From R-RK-3 sp963834945 (GTDB taxonomy: Bacteria; Pseudomonadota; Alphaproteobacteria; Rhizobiales; Rhodomicrobiaceae): a stretch of DNA of 64,000 bases. The notes under the pieces were generated by a model, which worked only from the letters and a program-made list of their open reading frames with translations, searched no databases and had not been told where the DNA came from. The translations under genes were made by a program, and so were the position numbers. Below, piece by piece: positions 15,060 to 24,653 of the stretch. Positions within the stretch are counted from its first letter, which is position 1. Each line of letters begins with the position of its first letter. The stretch covers positions 620,001 through 684,000 of the forward strand of contig CAWIDT010000001.1 of the NCBI GenBank assembly GCA_963834945.1, in the 5' to 3' direction.

Positions 15060-17002
15060 CAGTGCTGAACCATCAGATATTTGCCGGGCCGATCAGGGTC
15101 GGGGACGTACCAGTTGCCGTCGGCCGCTTGACGCGCGCCGGCAAGCGGCGCAGTTGGGCCGCCGCTTCCGGCCGGCGGCGTGCCGCCATTCGCCCTTGCG
15201 CCAACTCTTTCGAACACCTCGCGGGATGCCGGCGAAACCAGCTGCAACGGCTCCTGCGTCGTGCCCATGCCCTGATTGTATTGCTCGCCGAGCGCTTCGA
15301 CCTTGGAACGCGCCAATTGCGCCATGCGCTGGATGGCGCCGTGCAGCTGGTCGGGTGAGTTGGCGGCGTTGAGATTGTCGATCTCGCGCTTGATATCGGA
15401 TTCGGAGCCGCCGCTGCCACGATAGATCTTGGTGAACTCCTCGGCCACCTTGTCGCGCACGGTGTTGAAGTTGTTCACCCGCGCATCGCCCATCGTATTT
15501 TCATAGGCATTGGCGACCGTGTTGAACGGCGTGAACTTGTAGTTATTCAGCTTTTCGGCCTCATCGCTCAATTCGCCAAGATGGCCCATGCCGGTATTGA
15601 GCGCGTTGATGGTCTGCGCCGACTTGCCGGAGGTGAAATCGTTGCGCGTTTTGGAGCGTGCCTGATAGTTCACCGCATCGAATTTTGGATCATATTGGCT
15701 GACCTGCTGGAGCAGATGTTGCATGGCCGGCTTGCCGAGTGCAAAGCCGGACGGAAACGCCTGGCGCCCCTCGGCAAGCGCCTTCACTTGTGCGGCCGTC
15801 GCGGGCGGCAAGCTCTGCAGGAACGCCTCGCCGGTCAAATTCGGATCGGTCGCCGCGGCCAAGGGCACGCCAAACTTCACCTGGCTCTGATAATCCATGA
15901 AGGTGCCCTTATAGCCTTGCTGCAGGGCAAGGCCATATTCGCGCACCGCATCGGGCTGCTTGGGTGCTTCCGCAGTCGCGGCATGGATCAGCAATTGCTT
16001 GCCCAAGGCCGCGGTGCGCGGATTGCCCATCAGCACGATCGCCCGGCGCTGCATCTCGACGGCGGGCGAAGGCGGGATCGCCATGTCGGACGCGGTGGGC
16101 TGTGTGGGCGCCGCATTTGCCGCCGCCGTCGCAGCAGGTGCTCTGACCGCATTGGCTGCGGTTTGGTACATCCCTGTCGGGTACAGTTTCGACGCTGGGC
16201 CATGCTCCTGCATAGTTAGGGCACGCAGGAACGTCGACATCCTCGCCGGGTCGCCGAGGCGCAGATCCTCGTTCGGAGCGACGCCCATCATTCTGGCGAT
16301 ATTGGCTGCGGCTTGGTAATTGCCGGGCGTCCATCCACCCTCGCCGGCAACGATGGACGCCGCCGTCGTCTGGCCACGAGCATATTTGGTCAATGCCAGG
16401 CGCGCCGCGGCGTTCATGCCGTTCTGCGGCGTGTCGAACGTCATCTGCGGATCGCCCTCATCGGTATGCTGGGATGGGCCCAGCATGCCCGCATAGCCAA
16501 GGCGAGGATTATATTTGATGTTTCCCGGATTGTTGACGCGCATGCCCATCGGCAGACGCTCTGTGCCGGCGGAAGGGAGCGCTGCCTGAGGGTAATCCCG
16601 CCCTGCCGCCGCCGCCGACGCTTGAGCAAGGGATGCAGGCAGAGCCGGCGCTTCTGCTCCGATAGCCGGAGCGTTCGCCGGAGCGCCCGCGATCGCCGAC
16701 GAGCTAATGCCGGGCGCAAAGGCGTTGATCAGCTGCTGATTGGCCTCTTTCTGGCCCGCGCGATCCTGCTGATCGAGCTGGTTCAGCCTGTAGGCGCCCA
16801 GCCAGGATTGCGCGACGCGATTGAGCCCCTGCCAAGGCGAAATAATCGGCGTCTCGCTTTGGCCCTGTGCCAGCAGCTGCTCGGCCAGCTTGCGGCGCAG
16901 CGCGATGGATTCCGGCGTCAGGCCACCATCGCCGCTATCGCCGCTATTGCCCGAATTGCCGAGGCTGAAATCCCCCAGGCCGAGGCTGTCGAGCATGCCC
17001 AT
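15059..17002 (-). CDS. Virion protein with lysozyme-like domain
   Basis: A 647-aa protein. After a Gly/Ser-rich N-terminus, residues about 150-275 contain MRVNNPGNIKYNP, then GMLGPSQHTDEGDPQMTFDT and NGMNAAARLALTKYARGQT, which match the structural muralytic domain of phage virions. The rest is helical, with a C-terminus ending WYVPDPDRPGKYLMVQH. It probably opens peptidoglycan locally during DNA entry. It is coupled by overlaps to genes on both sides (15059 and 17002). Confidence 0.65.
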   Translation of the reverse strand: MGMLDSLGLGDFSLGNSGNSGDSGDGGLTPESIALRRKLAEQLLAQGQSETPIISPWQGLNRVAQSWLGAYRLNQLDQQDRAGQKEANQQLINAFAPGISSSAIAGAPANAPAIGAEAPALPASLAQASAAAAGRDYPQAALPSAGTERLPMGMRVNNPGNIKYNPRLGYAGMLGPSQHTDEGDPQMTFDTPQNGMNAAARLALTKYARGQTTAASIVAGEGGWTPGNYQAAANIARMMGVAPNEDLRLGDPARMSTFLRALTMQEHGPASKLYPTGMYQTAANAVRAPAATAAANAAPTQPTASDMAIPPSPAVEMQRRAIVLMGNPRTAALGKQLLIHAATAEAPKQPDAVREYGLALQQGYKGTFMDYQSQVKFGVPLAAATDPNLTGEAFLQSLPPATAAQVKALAEGRQAFPSGFALGKPAMQHLLQQVSQYDPKFDAVNYQARSKTRNDFTSGKSAQTINALNTGMGHLGELSDEAEKLNNYKFTPFNTVANAYENTMGDARVNNFNTVRDKVAEEFTKIYRGSGGSESDIKREIDNLNAANSPDQLHGAIQRMAQLARSKVEALGEQYNQGMGTTQEPLQLVSPASREVFERVGARANGGTPPAGSGGPTAPLAGARQAADGNWYVPDPDRPGKYLMVQH

Positions 17003-17637
17003 CAGCTGGCCTTGGCGAGTTTGCCGGGCTGCGGCTCCGATGCACCAGACTTTTGCTCCACCAGCTGGTTGATCTGCGCCTGCATGGCGGCCATCCGATC
17101 CTCCAGCGCCTTCTTCTCAGCGGCGAGCTTGATGACGGCGGACGAATCCTTGGCCTGCGCCAGGAATGCTTTCGCCTTGGCGCGCAGCTCACGCCCATTC
17201 GTGCCGAGCCGTTCGACATGGCCGTCATGCACGGCGGCAAGCGCCTCGACCGTATGGATATGCGCGGCCCGCAACATCATGGCCACAGAGCGGCTGATCA
17301 ATGCCCATTGCTCGATCGGCAGTTCTTCGCTGGTTCCGGCGTCGTCCGTGCGCGCCTTGAACGCCGCATAGGCCTTGGGAAAACGCTTGCGATGCGTCTC
17401 TGACGCCGGCTGGAATACGAGGCTGAGCTTGTCGCCGGGCATTACAATCTTGACGAACTCGACGTCGCGGTAGACTTCGTGCCCCGCTTTGGCGGTCTTG
17501 GCGGCATCGGTCTCATAATAAATGCCGAAACCGACGGCGACCGGCGTGCTGGGCTGAGCCGCCGGATTTGTGCTGATCTCCGTTTCCATCATCATCGGGA
17601 AATCGTCGTTCATATTAACCAAGTTCACATCATCCAT
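17002..17637 (-). CDS. Conserved phage protein (YRDVEFVKI family)
   Basis: A 211-aa protein. ATG 17637 has AGGAG upstream; the longer frame to 17889 reads through the HTH gene. It contains a conserved-looking core (HEVYRDVEFVKIVMPGDKLS, then PASETHRKRFPKAYAAFKAR) and a helix-hairpin-helix-like segment (AAHIHTVEALAAVHDGHVER, then GTNGRELRAKAKAFLA), with a coiled C-terminus. I recall similar proteins near podophage structural genes. Function unknown. Confidence 0.6.
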   Translation of the reverse strand: MDDVNLVNMNDDFPMMMETEISTNPAAQPSTPVAVGFGIYYETDAAKTAKAGHEVYRDVEFVKIVMPGDKLSLVFQPASETHRKRFPKAYAAFKARTDDAGTSEELPIEQWALISRSVAMMLRAAHIHTVEALAAVHDGHVERLGTNGRELRAKAKAFLAQAKDSSAVIKLAAEKKALEDRMAAMQAQINQLVEQKSGASEPQPGKLAKAS

Positions 17638-17651
17638 TACGGGTCTCCTGA

Positions 17652-17852
17652 TCAGATCTCGCACGCCGCGAGGAAGCGATTGAAGTCGGCCAGGCGCACG
17701 CCAAGGCGGCGAGGTGATATGGCGAGAACCGGAATACCCTTCGCCCGGAGCCGAGACTTCAATGTGCGATCGCAACAGCCGATGGCGCTCGCGGCATCGC
17801 GTAGTTGGACCAGGCGGGTTTCTTCGGGGAGTGGTAAGTCGATAGCGTCCAT
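17652..17852 (-). CDS. Small helix-turn-helix protein
   Basis: A 66-aa protein from ATG 17852 (GAGAGGA upstream). VQLRDAASAIGCCDRTLKSR followed by LRAKGIPVL and a C-terminal helix (LADFNRFLAACEI) is the pattern of excisionase/MerR-like DNA-binding domains. It is probably a regulator of the downstream virion genes, 15 nt upstream of the next gene. Confidence 0.5.
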   Translation of the reverse strand: MDAIDLPLPEETRLVQLRDAASAIGCCDRTLKSRLRAKGIPVLAISPRRLGVRLADFNRFLAACEI

Positions 17853-18004
17853 TCGATCCTCTCGACGGCGTTGTCGCATCATGATGCAAGGCGCGAGTTT
17901 GTCAACGGCGGAGTATCTCTCCGCCATCTAACGTTGAATATAAAGGTATTTCATCCGGCGATTATGCGCAGCCCATCTTATAGACCACATACCGTCCTCA
18001 ATTT

Positions 18005-18299
18005 TTAGGATTTTTGCACGCCGTCGATGACGAGCTTCGCGGGCGTGTCGAGGACATCACGAGAACGGCTGCGCGAGCCGATCGGGGATGGTGTCCCTCC
18101 CTCTACACCATTTGCCCCTTCCGCGCGGACGTGCCTCGATTGCGGCGGCAATATCAGCATTTCGCCCCGCACGCGCGCGTACATGCGCCTTGATCGTTGA
18201 ACGGGCGATCGCCACCTCACGCAATGGCGCCCGAGCTACATGTGCAAACCAATGGCGAGCTGGCGTCTGGCGGGCTGTCCAAAATCGGTATGTGAGCAT
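18005..18299 (-). CDS. Possible small DNA-binding protein (frameshifted)
   Basis: Codons from 18299 read REVAIARSTIKAHVRARAGR, an HTH-like helix pair. A natural C-terminus (SRDVLDTPAKLVIDGVQKS, stop 18005) is in the neighbouring frame, so one indel near 18110-18130 is needed. No strong ribosome site is seen. This is uncertain; the alternative is noncoding DNA. Confidence 0.3.
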
Positions 18300-18306
18300 C
18301 GAGGTG

Positions 18307-18615
18307 TCATATGGCAGCCCGGCGCGCCCCTTCTCCCGCCGCTTTCCCCCGTCCGGTCAGCTTAACAGCGTTCGGGGTTGCCAGCGTCTTCGCCGCCCGT
18401 GGAGCATGCCGGCAAACAAAATCGCTCCATGAAGCCTCCTCGCTCGACTGTGTTTCGATGATGACGACGTTCAAACCGGATGCGGCAATATCTGCGGCGG
18501 CCGCGTAGGCTTCGGGCGGCGACAGATGCGTACCGCCGGACGCGGCGAGCCTGTCGAGTATTCGCCTGCGCGCTGCCGGCGTGAGGATGACTGTCTCTGC
18601 TGCGTTTTGCGTCAT
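18307..18615 (-). CDS. Hypothetical protein
   Basis: A 102-aa protein with a good ribosome site (GAGGTGG). The N-terminal half is helical (ILTPAARRRILDRLAASGGT), followed by SPPEAYAAAADIAASGLNVV. It overlaps the stop of the upstream HGG-motif gene by 4 nt, so it belongs to the same leftward operon. Family not recognised. Confidence 0.5.
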   Translation of the reverse strand: MTQNAAETVILTPAARRRILDRLAASGGTHLSPPEAYAAAADIAASGLNVVIIETQSSEEASWSDFVCRHAPRAAKTLATPNAVKLTGRGKAAGEGARRAAI

Positions 18616-18869
18616 CGGCCCACCTCAACCATCTCGATAGATCGCCTCATCTCCCGCAGCAACTCGCGAAACCGCCGCCGTTCGGCGATCGTGGCGGCGC
18701 TGTATCGCCCGTGCTTGAAGGCGCGGCTATTCCCCTGTGGCGCGCCGGGAGACGGGCCGCCGTGCATGCGGCAGCGGCCGTTCCTCATCGCGGGTGACTG
18801 GCACCGTGTCCCGGCTCGCGTCCGGGCTCCACAGCGGTTGCTCAGGTGAATTGGCAATTTTTTTTGCAT
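18612..18869 (-). CDS. HGG-motif phage protein
   Basis: An 85-aa protein with the pattern CGARTRAGTRCQSPAMRNGR, CRMHGG and PSPGAPQGNSRAFKHGRYS, i.e. the HGGxSxGxxxxxG family seen in many phages and islands. Conserved Cys/His may bind metal. The C-terminus is a helix (RRRFRELLREMRRSIEMV). It overlaps the upstream phage gene by about 140 nt in another frame. Function unknown. Confidence 0.6.
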   Translation of the reverse strand: MQKKLPIHLSNRCGARTRAGTRCQSPAMRNGRCRMHGGPSPGAPQGNSRAFKHGRYSAATIAERRRFRELLREMRRSIEMVEVGR

Positions 18870-19424
18870 GGGGCTGTTCCTCGAATTTGTATCCATCCCC
18901 TCCCCCCGGTGTGCCCACGACGCCGACCACTGCTTGGCCGCCGGCATGCACGTGGACGTGCTCGACGGTAACCTTCTGATGCCCCTTGCCGCGGTGGCGG
19001 TTGAGCGCCTCAGTCAGCGCCGCATAGGTCCGGGATAGCTTGTTCGCTTGTGCGAGGCTCTCGCGCCAGCCCCCGTACGTCTGTTCGCCAAGCATGGCGC
19101 GCCGATAGCATTCCATTGCCGCGTTGTGAGCAGCGACCAGTTGCGCGGCCAGCATGGCTTCCAATTCGTCGCTCGGTCCGATCCCGATGAGCCCGGCAAC
19201 GGCGGCGGTGGTCTTTTGGGTGCGCTCTTCCGGGCTCGCGTTGTATAACCAGACCGAACCAGCCGCCTGATTAATGAGAGACTTATTCCAGCTGTCGGAC
19301 TGTGAGCCGCCAATGTGTTTTAGCTCACTCTTGCAATCCCCCTCTCTAGATCGCTGAGGGAGACCTTGACCACGGTATTCGCAGTGGCGGCGGGCTTCTT
19401 TGTCTTCATTGCGGTATCCTTCAT
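18727..19424 (-). CDS. Conserved phage hypothetical protein (frameshifted); target of a CRISPR-like spacer
   Basis: The N-terminus from ATG 19424 reads MKDTAMKTKKPAATANTVV to SLSDLERG, then a missing G in a run of five near 19351 is needed to join the long frame (SWNKSLINQAAGSVWLYNAS, DELEAMLAAQLVAAHNAAME, HQKVTVEHVHVHAGGQAVVG). The C-terminal part resembles phage proteins that usually sit beside HGG-motif genes. Positions 19169-19202, encoding the segment around AVAGLIGIGPSD, are identical over 34 nt to the second spacer of the array at 25418-25623. Confidence 0.55.
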
Positions 19425-19496
19425 GCCGGGCATTCAAAGGTTGAAGCGCCTGGCCGCCCATCGTCGCCGAGGCGCTGACGGCGAGAACGGGTTTCT

Positions 19497-19898
19497 TCAC
19501 ATCGGCAGATGGTCATCGAACGACCGCGGCTCGTCTGAGCGATTGCCGTGTTCGTCCCAGGCCGACTGCTCACGCTTTGGCCGATTGCGGCCGATCTGGC
19601 CCATGATCTCGACGCGCCTGGCCGCACAGTTCAGGTTCAGCCTGGGCTCGCCACCGTTCTGCGGTTGCCAGATCGACGTTTCGAGCCGGCCCTCGCAATA
19701 AGCCTTGCCGCTCACCGTGAGCTGCGCCGCCACCCGCTCGGCAATCTCGCCGAAGCAGGCGACCCGCATGAAGCGTTTGGCCTCGCCCTCGCCGATGACG
19801 ACGCTGAACGTCGCGAACGGCTTGCCCGCAGCGCTCGTCTTCAGCTCTGGCGGCTTGGTGCAGACGCCGATGAATGCGACCTCAATGTCTCCGGTCAC
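19497..19898 (-). CDS. ssb: Single-stranded DNA-binding protein
   Basis: A 133-aa OB-fold protein: MTGDIEVAFIGVCTKPPELK, then GKPFATFSVVIGEGEAKRFM and LTVSGKAYCEGRLETSIWQP. The C-terminus lacks the usual acidic DDDIPF tip but ends FDDHLPM. GTG 19898 is chosen because GGAGG lies 5 nt upstream; GTG 19904 would overlap that site. It coats single-stranded DNA in element replication and belongs to the operon with the primase-helicase upstream. Confidence 0.8.
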   Translation of the reverse strand: MTGDIEVAFIGVCTKPPELKTSAAGKPFATFSVVIGEGEAKRFMRVACFGEIAERVAAQLTVSGKAYCEGRLETSIWQPQNGGEPRLNLNCAARRVEIMGQIGRNRPKREQSAWDEHGNRSDEPRSFDDHLPM

Positions 19899-20119
19899 TG
19901 ACACCTCCAGTGTGAATGGGTTCGCCGAGCAGGAAATCCCGTTCTGCCTTCAACCGCTTTGAGATCTCGTTTGCCTCTTTTGCCAAATTGGTTGCGCGCT
20001 CGATATCCCTTGCCTGCCAGAGCTATCTTTTCGAGCAGCGTTCTGACGATGATCCCAACCTGGTTTCGTGTAAGGGTCTGCAGCTCGCTAAGCGCGACCT
20101 CAATTTCAGATTCCGTCAT
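19882..20119 (-). CDS. Small coiled-coil protein upstream of ssb (frameshifted)
   Basis: ATG 20119 (AAGGAAG upstream) begins MTESEIEVALSELQTLTRNQ. A shift near 20015 restores DIERATNLAKEANEISKRLK, then AERDFLLGEPIHTGG, ending at 19882 inside the ssb start. The product would be about 79 aa, strongly helical and possibly dimeric. Family not recognised. Confidence 0.45.
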
Positions 20120-21044
20120 CGCCGCTTCCTTTCCGAGCACCCGACAGCCGGCTCATAGTTTCAATTCTTGGTCCTGACGGTGATCGTTTCGGGTCGTGGG
20201 ACGAGTTGGAGGCGTGGGACGAGTTGGGGACGCGTTGGTTTTGAACGTGTCCCCTCGGCCAAGCGTTGCTGAGTAACGATTTTCGAGGTTGGGACACGTG
20301 GGAGCGTTGAGAAGGGGGGGCTATTATGGCTTCCGCAATTGGTCGCGTTCCGCGTCCCCGAGGTTGCAATGATCGGTTGATCGCCTTCCACCAAACGACG
20401 GCATACTGAGCCCCGCTCTGAAAGCGCGGATGCCGAAGCGCTCCCCCCGATACGGCGCGTACCATGGCCGCATCGTTGCCAATGCTCATGATCGTGTATC
20501 CCGGCAGGCGAGCACTATGCCAGGCACGAGGCCTTGCGCGTCGAGCGGCGCTCCATGCCTTTGCCAGGGAATATGCCGAAGAGGAAATCTCGTCCCAGCC
20601 GAGTTTCACGGCGGTAAAGGCGTGACGCTCACGCAAGAATAGTCGCGTTCTCATGTAAAGCTTCAGAATTTCTGACGGTAAATCTGATGGAATGACGGTA
20701 AGTTTGCCGGCCCACTCTGCGATTTTGGTGTGGCAAAATTCGTCGTGGCTTGCAAAGCCGTACTCTCTTGCAGCCAGCGTTACAGCCTCGTTGCGGTATA
20801 TCTCACCATCTCCGGACAGCATGGCGGCGCGCTCCTCGAAGGTGTCGACCGTGGGCGGGCTCACGTCTCGCGGCGCTGCTGGCGCCTGCAGGATAGACAT
20901 TATCTCCGCCTTGCACACTTTCAGCCGGGCGAGCACATCGGGCGTCAGAAACGATTTCGATCCCTTGACCTTGATCTCGCCGGATACAACCGAAAGTTGG
21001 CATCCAGCACGGTGCAGCTCCGCGAGCAGGGGATGGGCGTTCAT
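20106..21044 (-). CDS. TubC-N-like domain protein with scrambled middle
   Basis: A 312-aa frame whose ATG overlaps the primase stop (ATGA). Residues 1-52 (LLAELHRAGCQLSVVSGEIK, then FLTPDVLARLKVCKAEIMSI) resemble the TubC N-terminal docking domain, which also occurs alone on mobile elements. In the middle (about 20480-20590) natural sequence is spread over three frames: LFGIFPGKGMER, LDAQGLVPGIV and LPGYTIMSIGNDAAMVRAVS, so several closely spaced indels are present that together restore the frame. The C-terminus is low complexity. Confidence 0.5.
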   Translation of the reverse strand: MNAHPLLAELHRAGCQLSVVSGEIKVKGSKSFLTPDVLARLKVCKAEIMSILQAPAAPRDVSPPTVDTFEERAAMLSGDGEIYRNEAVTLAAREYGFASHDEFCHTKIAEWAGKLTVIPSDLPSEILKLYMRTRLFLRERHAFTAVKLGWDEISSSAYSLAKAWSAARRARPRAWHSARLPGYTIMSIGNDAAMVRAVSGGALRHPRFQSGAQYAVVWWKAINRSLQPRGRGTRPIAEAIIAPPSQRSHVSQPRKSLLSNAWPRGHVQNQRVPNSSHASNSSHDPKRSPSGPRIETMSRLSGARKGSGDDGI

Positions 21045-23630
21045 ATCGAGAACTCCGCCATGCCGTCGTCGTCGGCATCGGACCCGGTGCCTCTATCCCT
21101 ATAGTCCCCCCTCTCAACGTGTCCCACGTGTCCCAGATTGTCCAAGCCATTGTTATAGCTCATACTTTCTTCTGGGACGCGTTGAGCATCCATCCTGTTC
21201 TCAACGCGTCCCAGCGTCGGGTCGACGGCGGTGACATAGCGCTTCCAGGTGTCCTCGAAGTCGCTGCGGTAGTAGCGACGTTCCTTTTTGCCTTCCTCTC
21301 CGGCGCGCACTGGCATAGAAGATTTAATTCCGAAGGGGCGCAGCAATCGACCGATTTTTGTAGACGATATTGGCTTTCCAGCCTTCCAATCCGCCCATGG
21401 CGATTCCTCGATTGCGAGCAGTCTGCCGAGTAGCGCCGCAGGCGTGAACGATGTTTCTGTGGTCGCGTGGAAGATGCTGCGAATGTCGGCCAGCAGCCGC
21501 ACGCCGGCGCTGGCGTCCTCATCGCCGTCATCGATATTGGGGCCAGAAAGAGCATAGGCGGCAGCGGTCGCCTTCTTCGGCCAATGACCGCCGGCAACCT
21601 CGGCGATTGCCAGCAGAATGCGCCAGTTATCGCAAGCGCGATCATTCAGCGTGCTTGGAACGATCGGGTCTCTCATCTTCAGCTGTTCGCGATTGTCCGC
21701 AACCCAGCGCGTCGCCCGTCGGGCCAGAATGTCGAGATGCTGGGTACGGTCTGATTCGCATGGGCTCGACCGTCTCGCCATTCATTCGGCGACGCATCGT
21801 GATGCGGACAGCCCTGTCTTCGATCGTTCCGGCGCGGCGCCCGATACCGGCGATGATCTTGGGGCCCCACACGCTGAACTGGGTTGGTTCGTGATCGTCG
21901 CCAACGCATCGCAGGACATAGCAGTCGTCCCGGCAGTGCCCTGCGTTGATCAGGCCGCGCAGCTCTTCGTTGTCCTGCATGAAGGCATCGGCCTCGTCGA
22001 CGACCAGGGTCGGCGAATATTTTTCGATGACGCGGAATAGCGTTGCGCCAGTGAGGCTCGCGGCGGAGAGAGCTTTAGGTGATAACCTTGCGAGGATCCG
22101 CAGCAACGTGGACTTGCCACACCGTTTTTCAGGAGAGTCCACCAGCAGGAGCGGCGAGATGTAGGCGACCTCGATCGCGTGAGCATGCATCACCCATAGC
22201 GCGCAGGCCTCGGCAGCATGATCGGGCAGAATAACGAAGCGATTGATCGTCGCCGTCAGCTCATCGAGCAGCTGTGCGCCGTCAACACGATCAGGCCAGG
22301 GATCGGGGAAAGTGAGTTTGATGCCGGGTGCCTTGCGCCCGTCCTCCTGCCGGCGCCGCACATCGGAAACGAGCCTATCAAGTGAGGACACGCGGCATCC
22401 CAGACGTTCCGCTTCAGCGTCCCTAACTCGCTCGTATTCGAAGGTCGACAGCACCGCCAGGCGTTGCAAGGTTGCCTCGTCGCTCTCCTTCGCATCATGC
22501 GGGGCAGCCGCAGGCGCCTCGATGGCGCCGCTCGGAGATCCTTGTAACGCGGCCTCAATCTGTCGCTTCACGGCCCCAGCGCCGAGACGGCAGAGCACGT
22601 CGTTGAAGTCGGTGTCGCCTGGCGCTCGATCGCTCCCCTCGAAACGAGGCACTGCCAGAATGCCGCCGATCGCCGCCACGGCCGCGCGAGCGGCGATCAT
22701 TCCGACATTGGTCGGCACGCCACGAATGATCGTTTTCCAATCGTCATCGGCTGCCACGACAATCGTGGCCGTCGGGTAGCGAGAACGAAGGAACCGCGCC
22801 ACGCGCTCAAGGTTGCCGGCATGCAGCGCGGCCACGGTCGGGAAGCTTGTTTCCTGATCGAGCGCCAGGGCCGTTGCAACGCCCTCACACAGAATCAGCG
22901 TCGTGTCGCCATCTGGGTCTGGGAGCACCGCCGTCGGCCAGTAACCGCCCTTCTTGTCGCCATTCGCGATGGCACTTTTTCGGCCATCCTCGTCAATGAG
23001 TTCAATCGACGAGATGTCGTCGCCGATCCTGATCGGAGCGACGAGCAGCATGCCTTCCAGATCCTCGCCGGAGCAGGATGGCGTATAGCCTAGGATATCG
23101 CGCACGTCGTCGGCCGACAGCTCCCGCAATGTCGCGACCGGTCTGCATGCCTTGCGATGCAAATAGGGGTGCCCTTCGAACGCTGGCTCTGCCGTGGCGG
23201 CAATGTTAGTGGCATGCGCCGCGGCTACCTTGACGTCCCGTCGACGTTTGGCCTCAGCCTCTTCTCGCGCCACTGCTCGCTTTCGGTCGCGAGCCGCCCG
23301 TTCCGCTGGTGAGAGTTGCTGACTATCTCCGATAAAAAAAGTTTTGGTTTCGCTGGTCTGCCAGTTGGCGACAATCCCGCCTTCGCCATCGGGGAAGATC
23401 TTTATGCGGGCATCCCCCCTACCGTGTTTACCGCCCTTGCCAGTATCGATATCGGCGGGATGCCAACGGCCGTCCGGCTTCACATCCCTGTAGATGACGC
23501 CCAGCTCGTCGCAGGCCGCGCGAAGCGCTTCATTGCTGCTCATCACCGTCGCCGCCTCATCGCCATCGAGGACGAGCGGCCGGCGGCTCGCAGGGGGCGA
23601 ACGGCGGACGGGATTAGAGCCTTGGCGCAT
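21041..23630 (-). CDS. TOPRIM-DUF3631 primase-helicase (one frameshift)
   Basis: About 860 aa when joined across a shift near 21755. Order: N-terminal region, TOPRIM domain (LILCEGVATALALD, catalytic Glu; IVVAADDDWK, Asp cluster), then an ATPase with SPEKRCGKSTLL (Walker A) and TLVVDEADAF (Walker B), then the DUF3631 tail in the second frame (WVADNREQLKMRDPIVPSTL, GVRLLADIRSIFH, ESPWADWKAGKPIS). This architecture primes and unwinds DNA on phages and islands. An internal ATG at 23543 is an alternative start. It is followed by a 4-nt overlap with the TubC-like gene. Confidence 0.75.
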
Positions 23631-23742
23631 CCGGCTTGACGGTGGGGCAGGGCATCTCTATTTTCAGGCTGCGACGTTTCAGAATTCCGGTCTTTCGAGA
23701 GCCGCCTCCGCTCGGGGCGGCTTTCACCGTTTCGGGGCCAGG

Positions 23743-24651
23743 TCATGCGGTCCCCTCAACAAAATTCGCAACGGCGGGCCACCGTTCCGAGACAGCGCCC
23801 AGCAGTGCGCGCCGGTGCGCTTCCTCGGCCTTGGCCGCATTCCACGCAGAATGGTCGAGCATTCCCTCGATCTCCGTTCGGATCAGACCGGCGATCACGT
23901 CAGGGCTGAGCGCATCGAGTTCCCAGCAGTGCACACCGAACTCGCGGAGGTAGCCCTCGAAACGGCTGTCCGTTTTCTTGGCGAAATTCGGTGGCGGCCG
24001 ATATCGCTCGATCTGGTCCATATTGAGCGCGATGCGACGCACTTCTACCGGCGCCCCAGCGAACGTCGACAACCGATCGCGGTTGTCTCGCGTCATATCG
24101 AGACCGTTCGGATCATGGTCGCCGAGATGCAGGACGACGGGGCGGATGTTGTCAGCAAGATATTCTCTCAGCCGAAGCCCTGCGCGATATTGCTCAGACT
24201 GGGAGTTGTTGCCCCGGCACGCAAAATGCGGCACGCGATACTCCTGGCATATGCCTTCGATCACGCCGAGCAGCGCGTCCTTCTCGATCCAGACCTCGAC
24301 GCGGCACTCCTGAGTGCGCCATAGGTTTTCGCGGTATTGCGCGGCGCAGCTCTCGATGATCGCTTCCGGTGTGCTCCAGAACGGGAGGGCGCGCAGATTG
24401 CGGGTTCTGTCCTCAATGGCAGACCAGTCAACGAGCCCGGCAAGTCGCGCATCATTCAGAATCGAGCCGGCGCGCTTATATTCCCTATGCGTGTTCTCGA
24501 TGATCGTCCGCGCGACGAGCTGGTAATAGAGCTGGCGCAGAATCAGCGAGAATCCCATGGCCTGATACTCGGCGATGATCGCGTTCATCTGGCCGATCAG
24601 ATCCAGCGTCTCTGGCCGGAAGTTGGTAGTGGTGAAGGTTTCGCAGGCCAT
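23743..24651 (-). CDS. TOPRIM protein related to topoisomerase VI subunit A
   Basis: A 302-aa protein. VEVWIEKDALLGVIEGI carries the first TOPRIM Glu, and LGDHDPNGLDMTRDN carries the Asp-x-Asp metal site, as in Spo11/TopoVI-A. The N-terminus (LRQLYYQLVARTIIENTHRE, then SILNDARLAGLVDWSAIED) matches the family of stand-alone phage and plasmid proteins of this type. No Top6B-like ATPase or clear catalytic Tyr-bearing CAP domain partner is nearby. It may nick or process DNA; activity is inferred. Confidence 0.65.
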   Translation of the reverse strand: MACETFTTTNFRPETLDLIGQMNAIIAEYQAMGFSLILRQLYYQLVARTIIENTHREYKRAGSILNDARLAGLVDWSAIEDRTRNLRALPFWSTPEAIIESCAAQYRENLWRTQECRVEVWIEKDALLGVIEGICQEYRVPHFACRGNNSQSEQYRAGLRLREYLADNIRPVVLHLGDHDPNGLDMTRDNRDRLSTFAGAPVEVRRIALNMDQIERYRPPPNFAKKTDSRFEGYLREFGVHCWELDALSPDVIAGLIRTEIEGMLDHSAWNAAKAEEAHRRALLGAVSERWPAVANFVEGTA

Positions 24652-24653
24652 GG

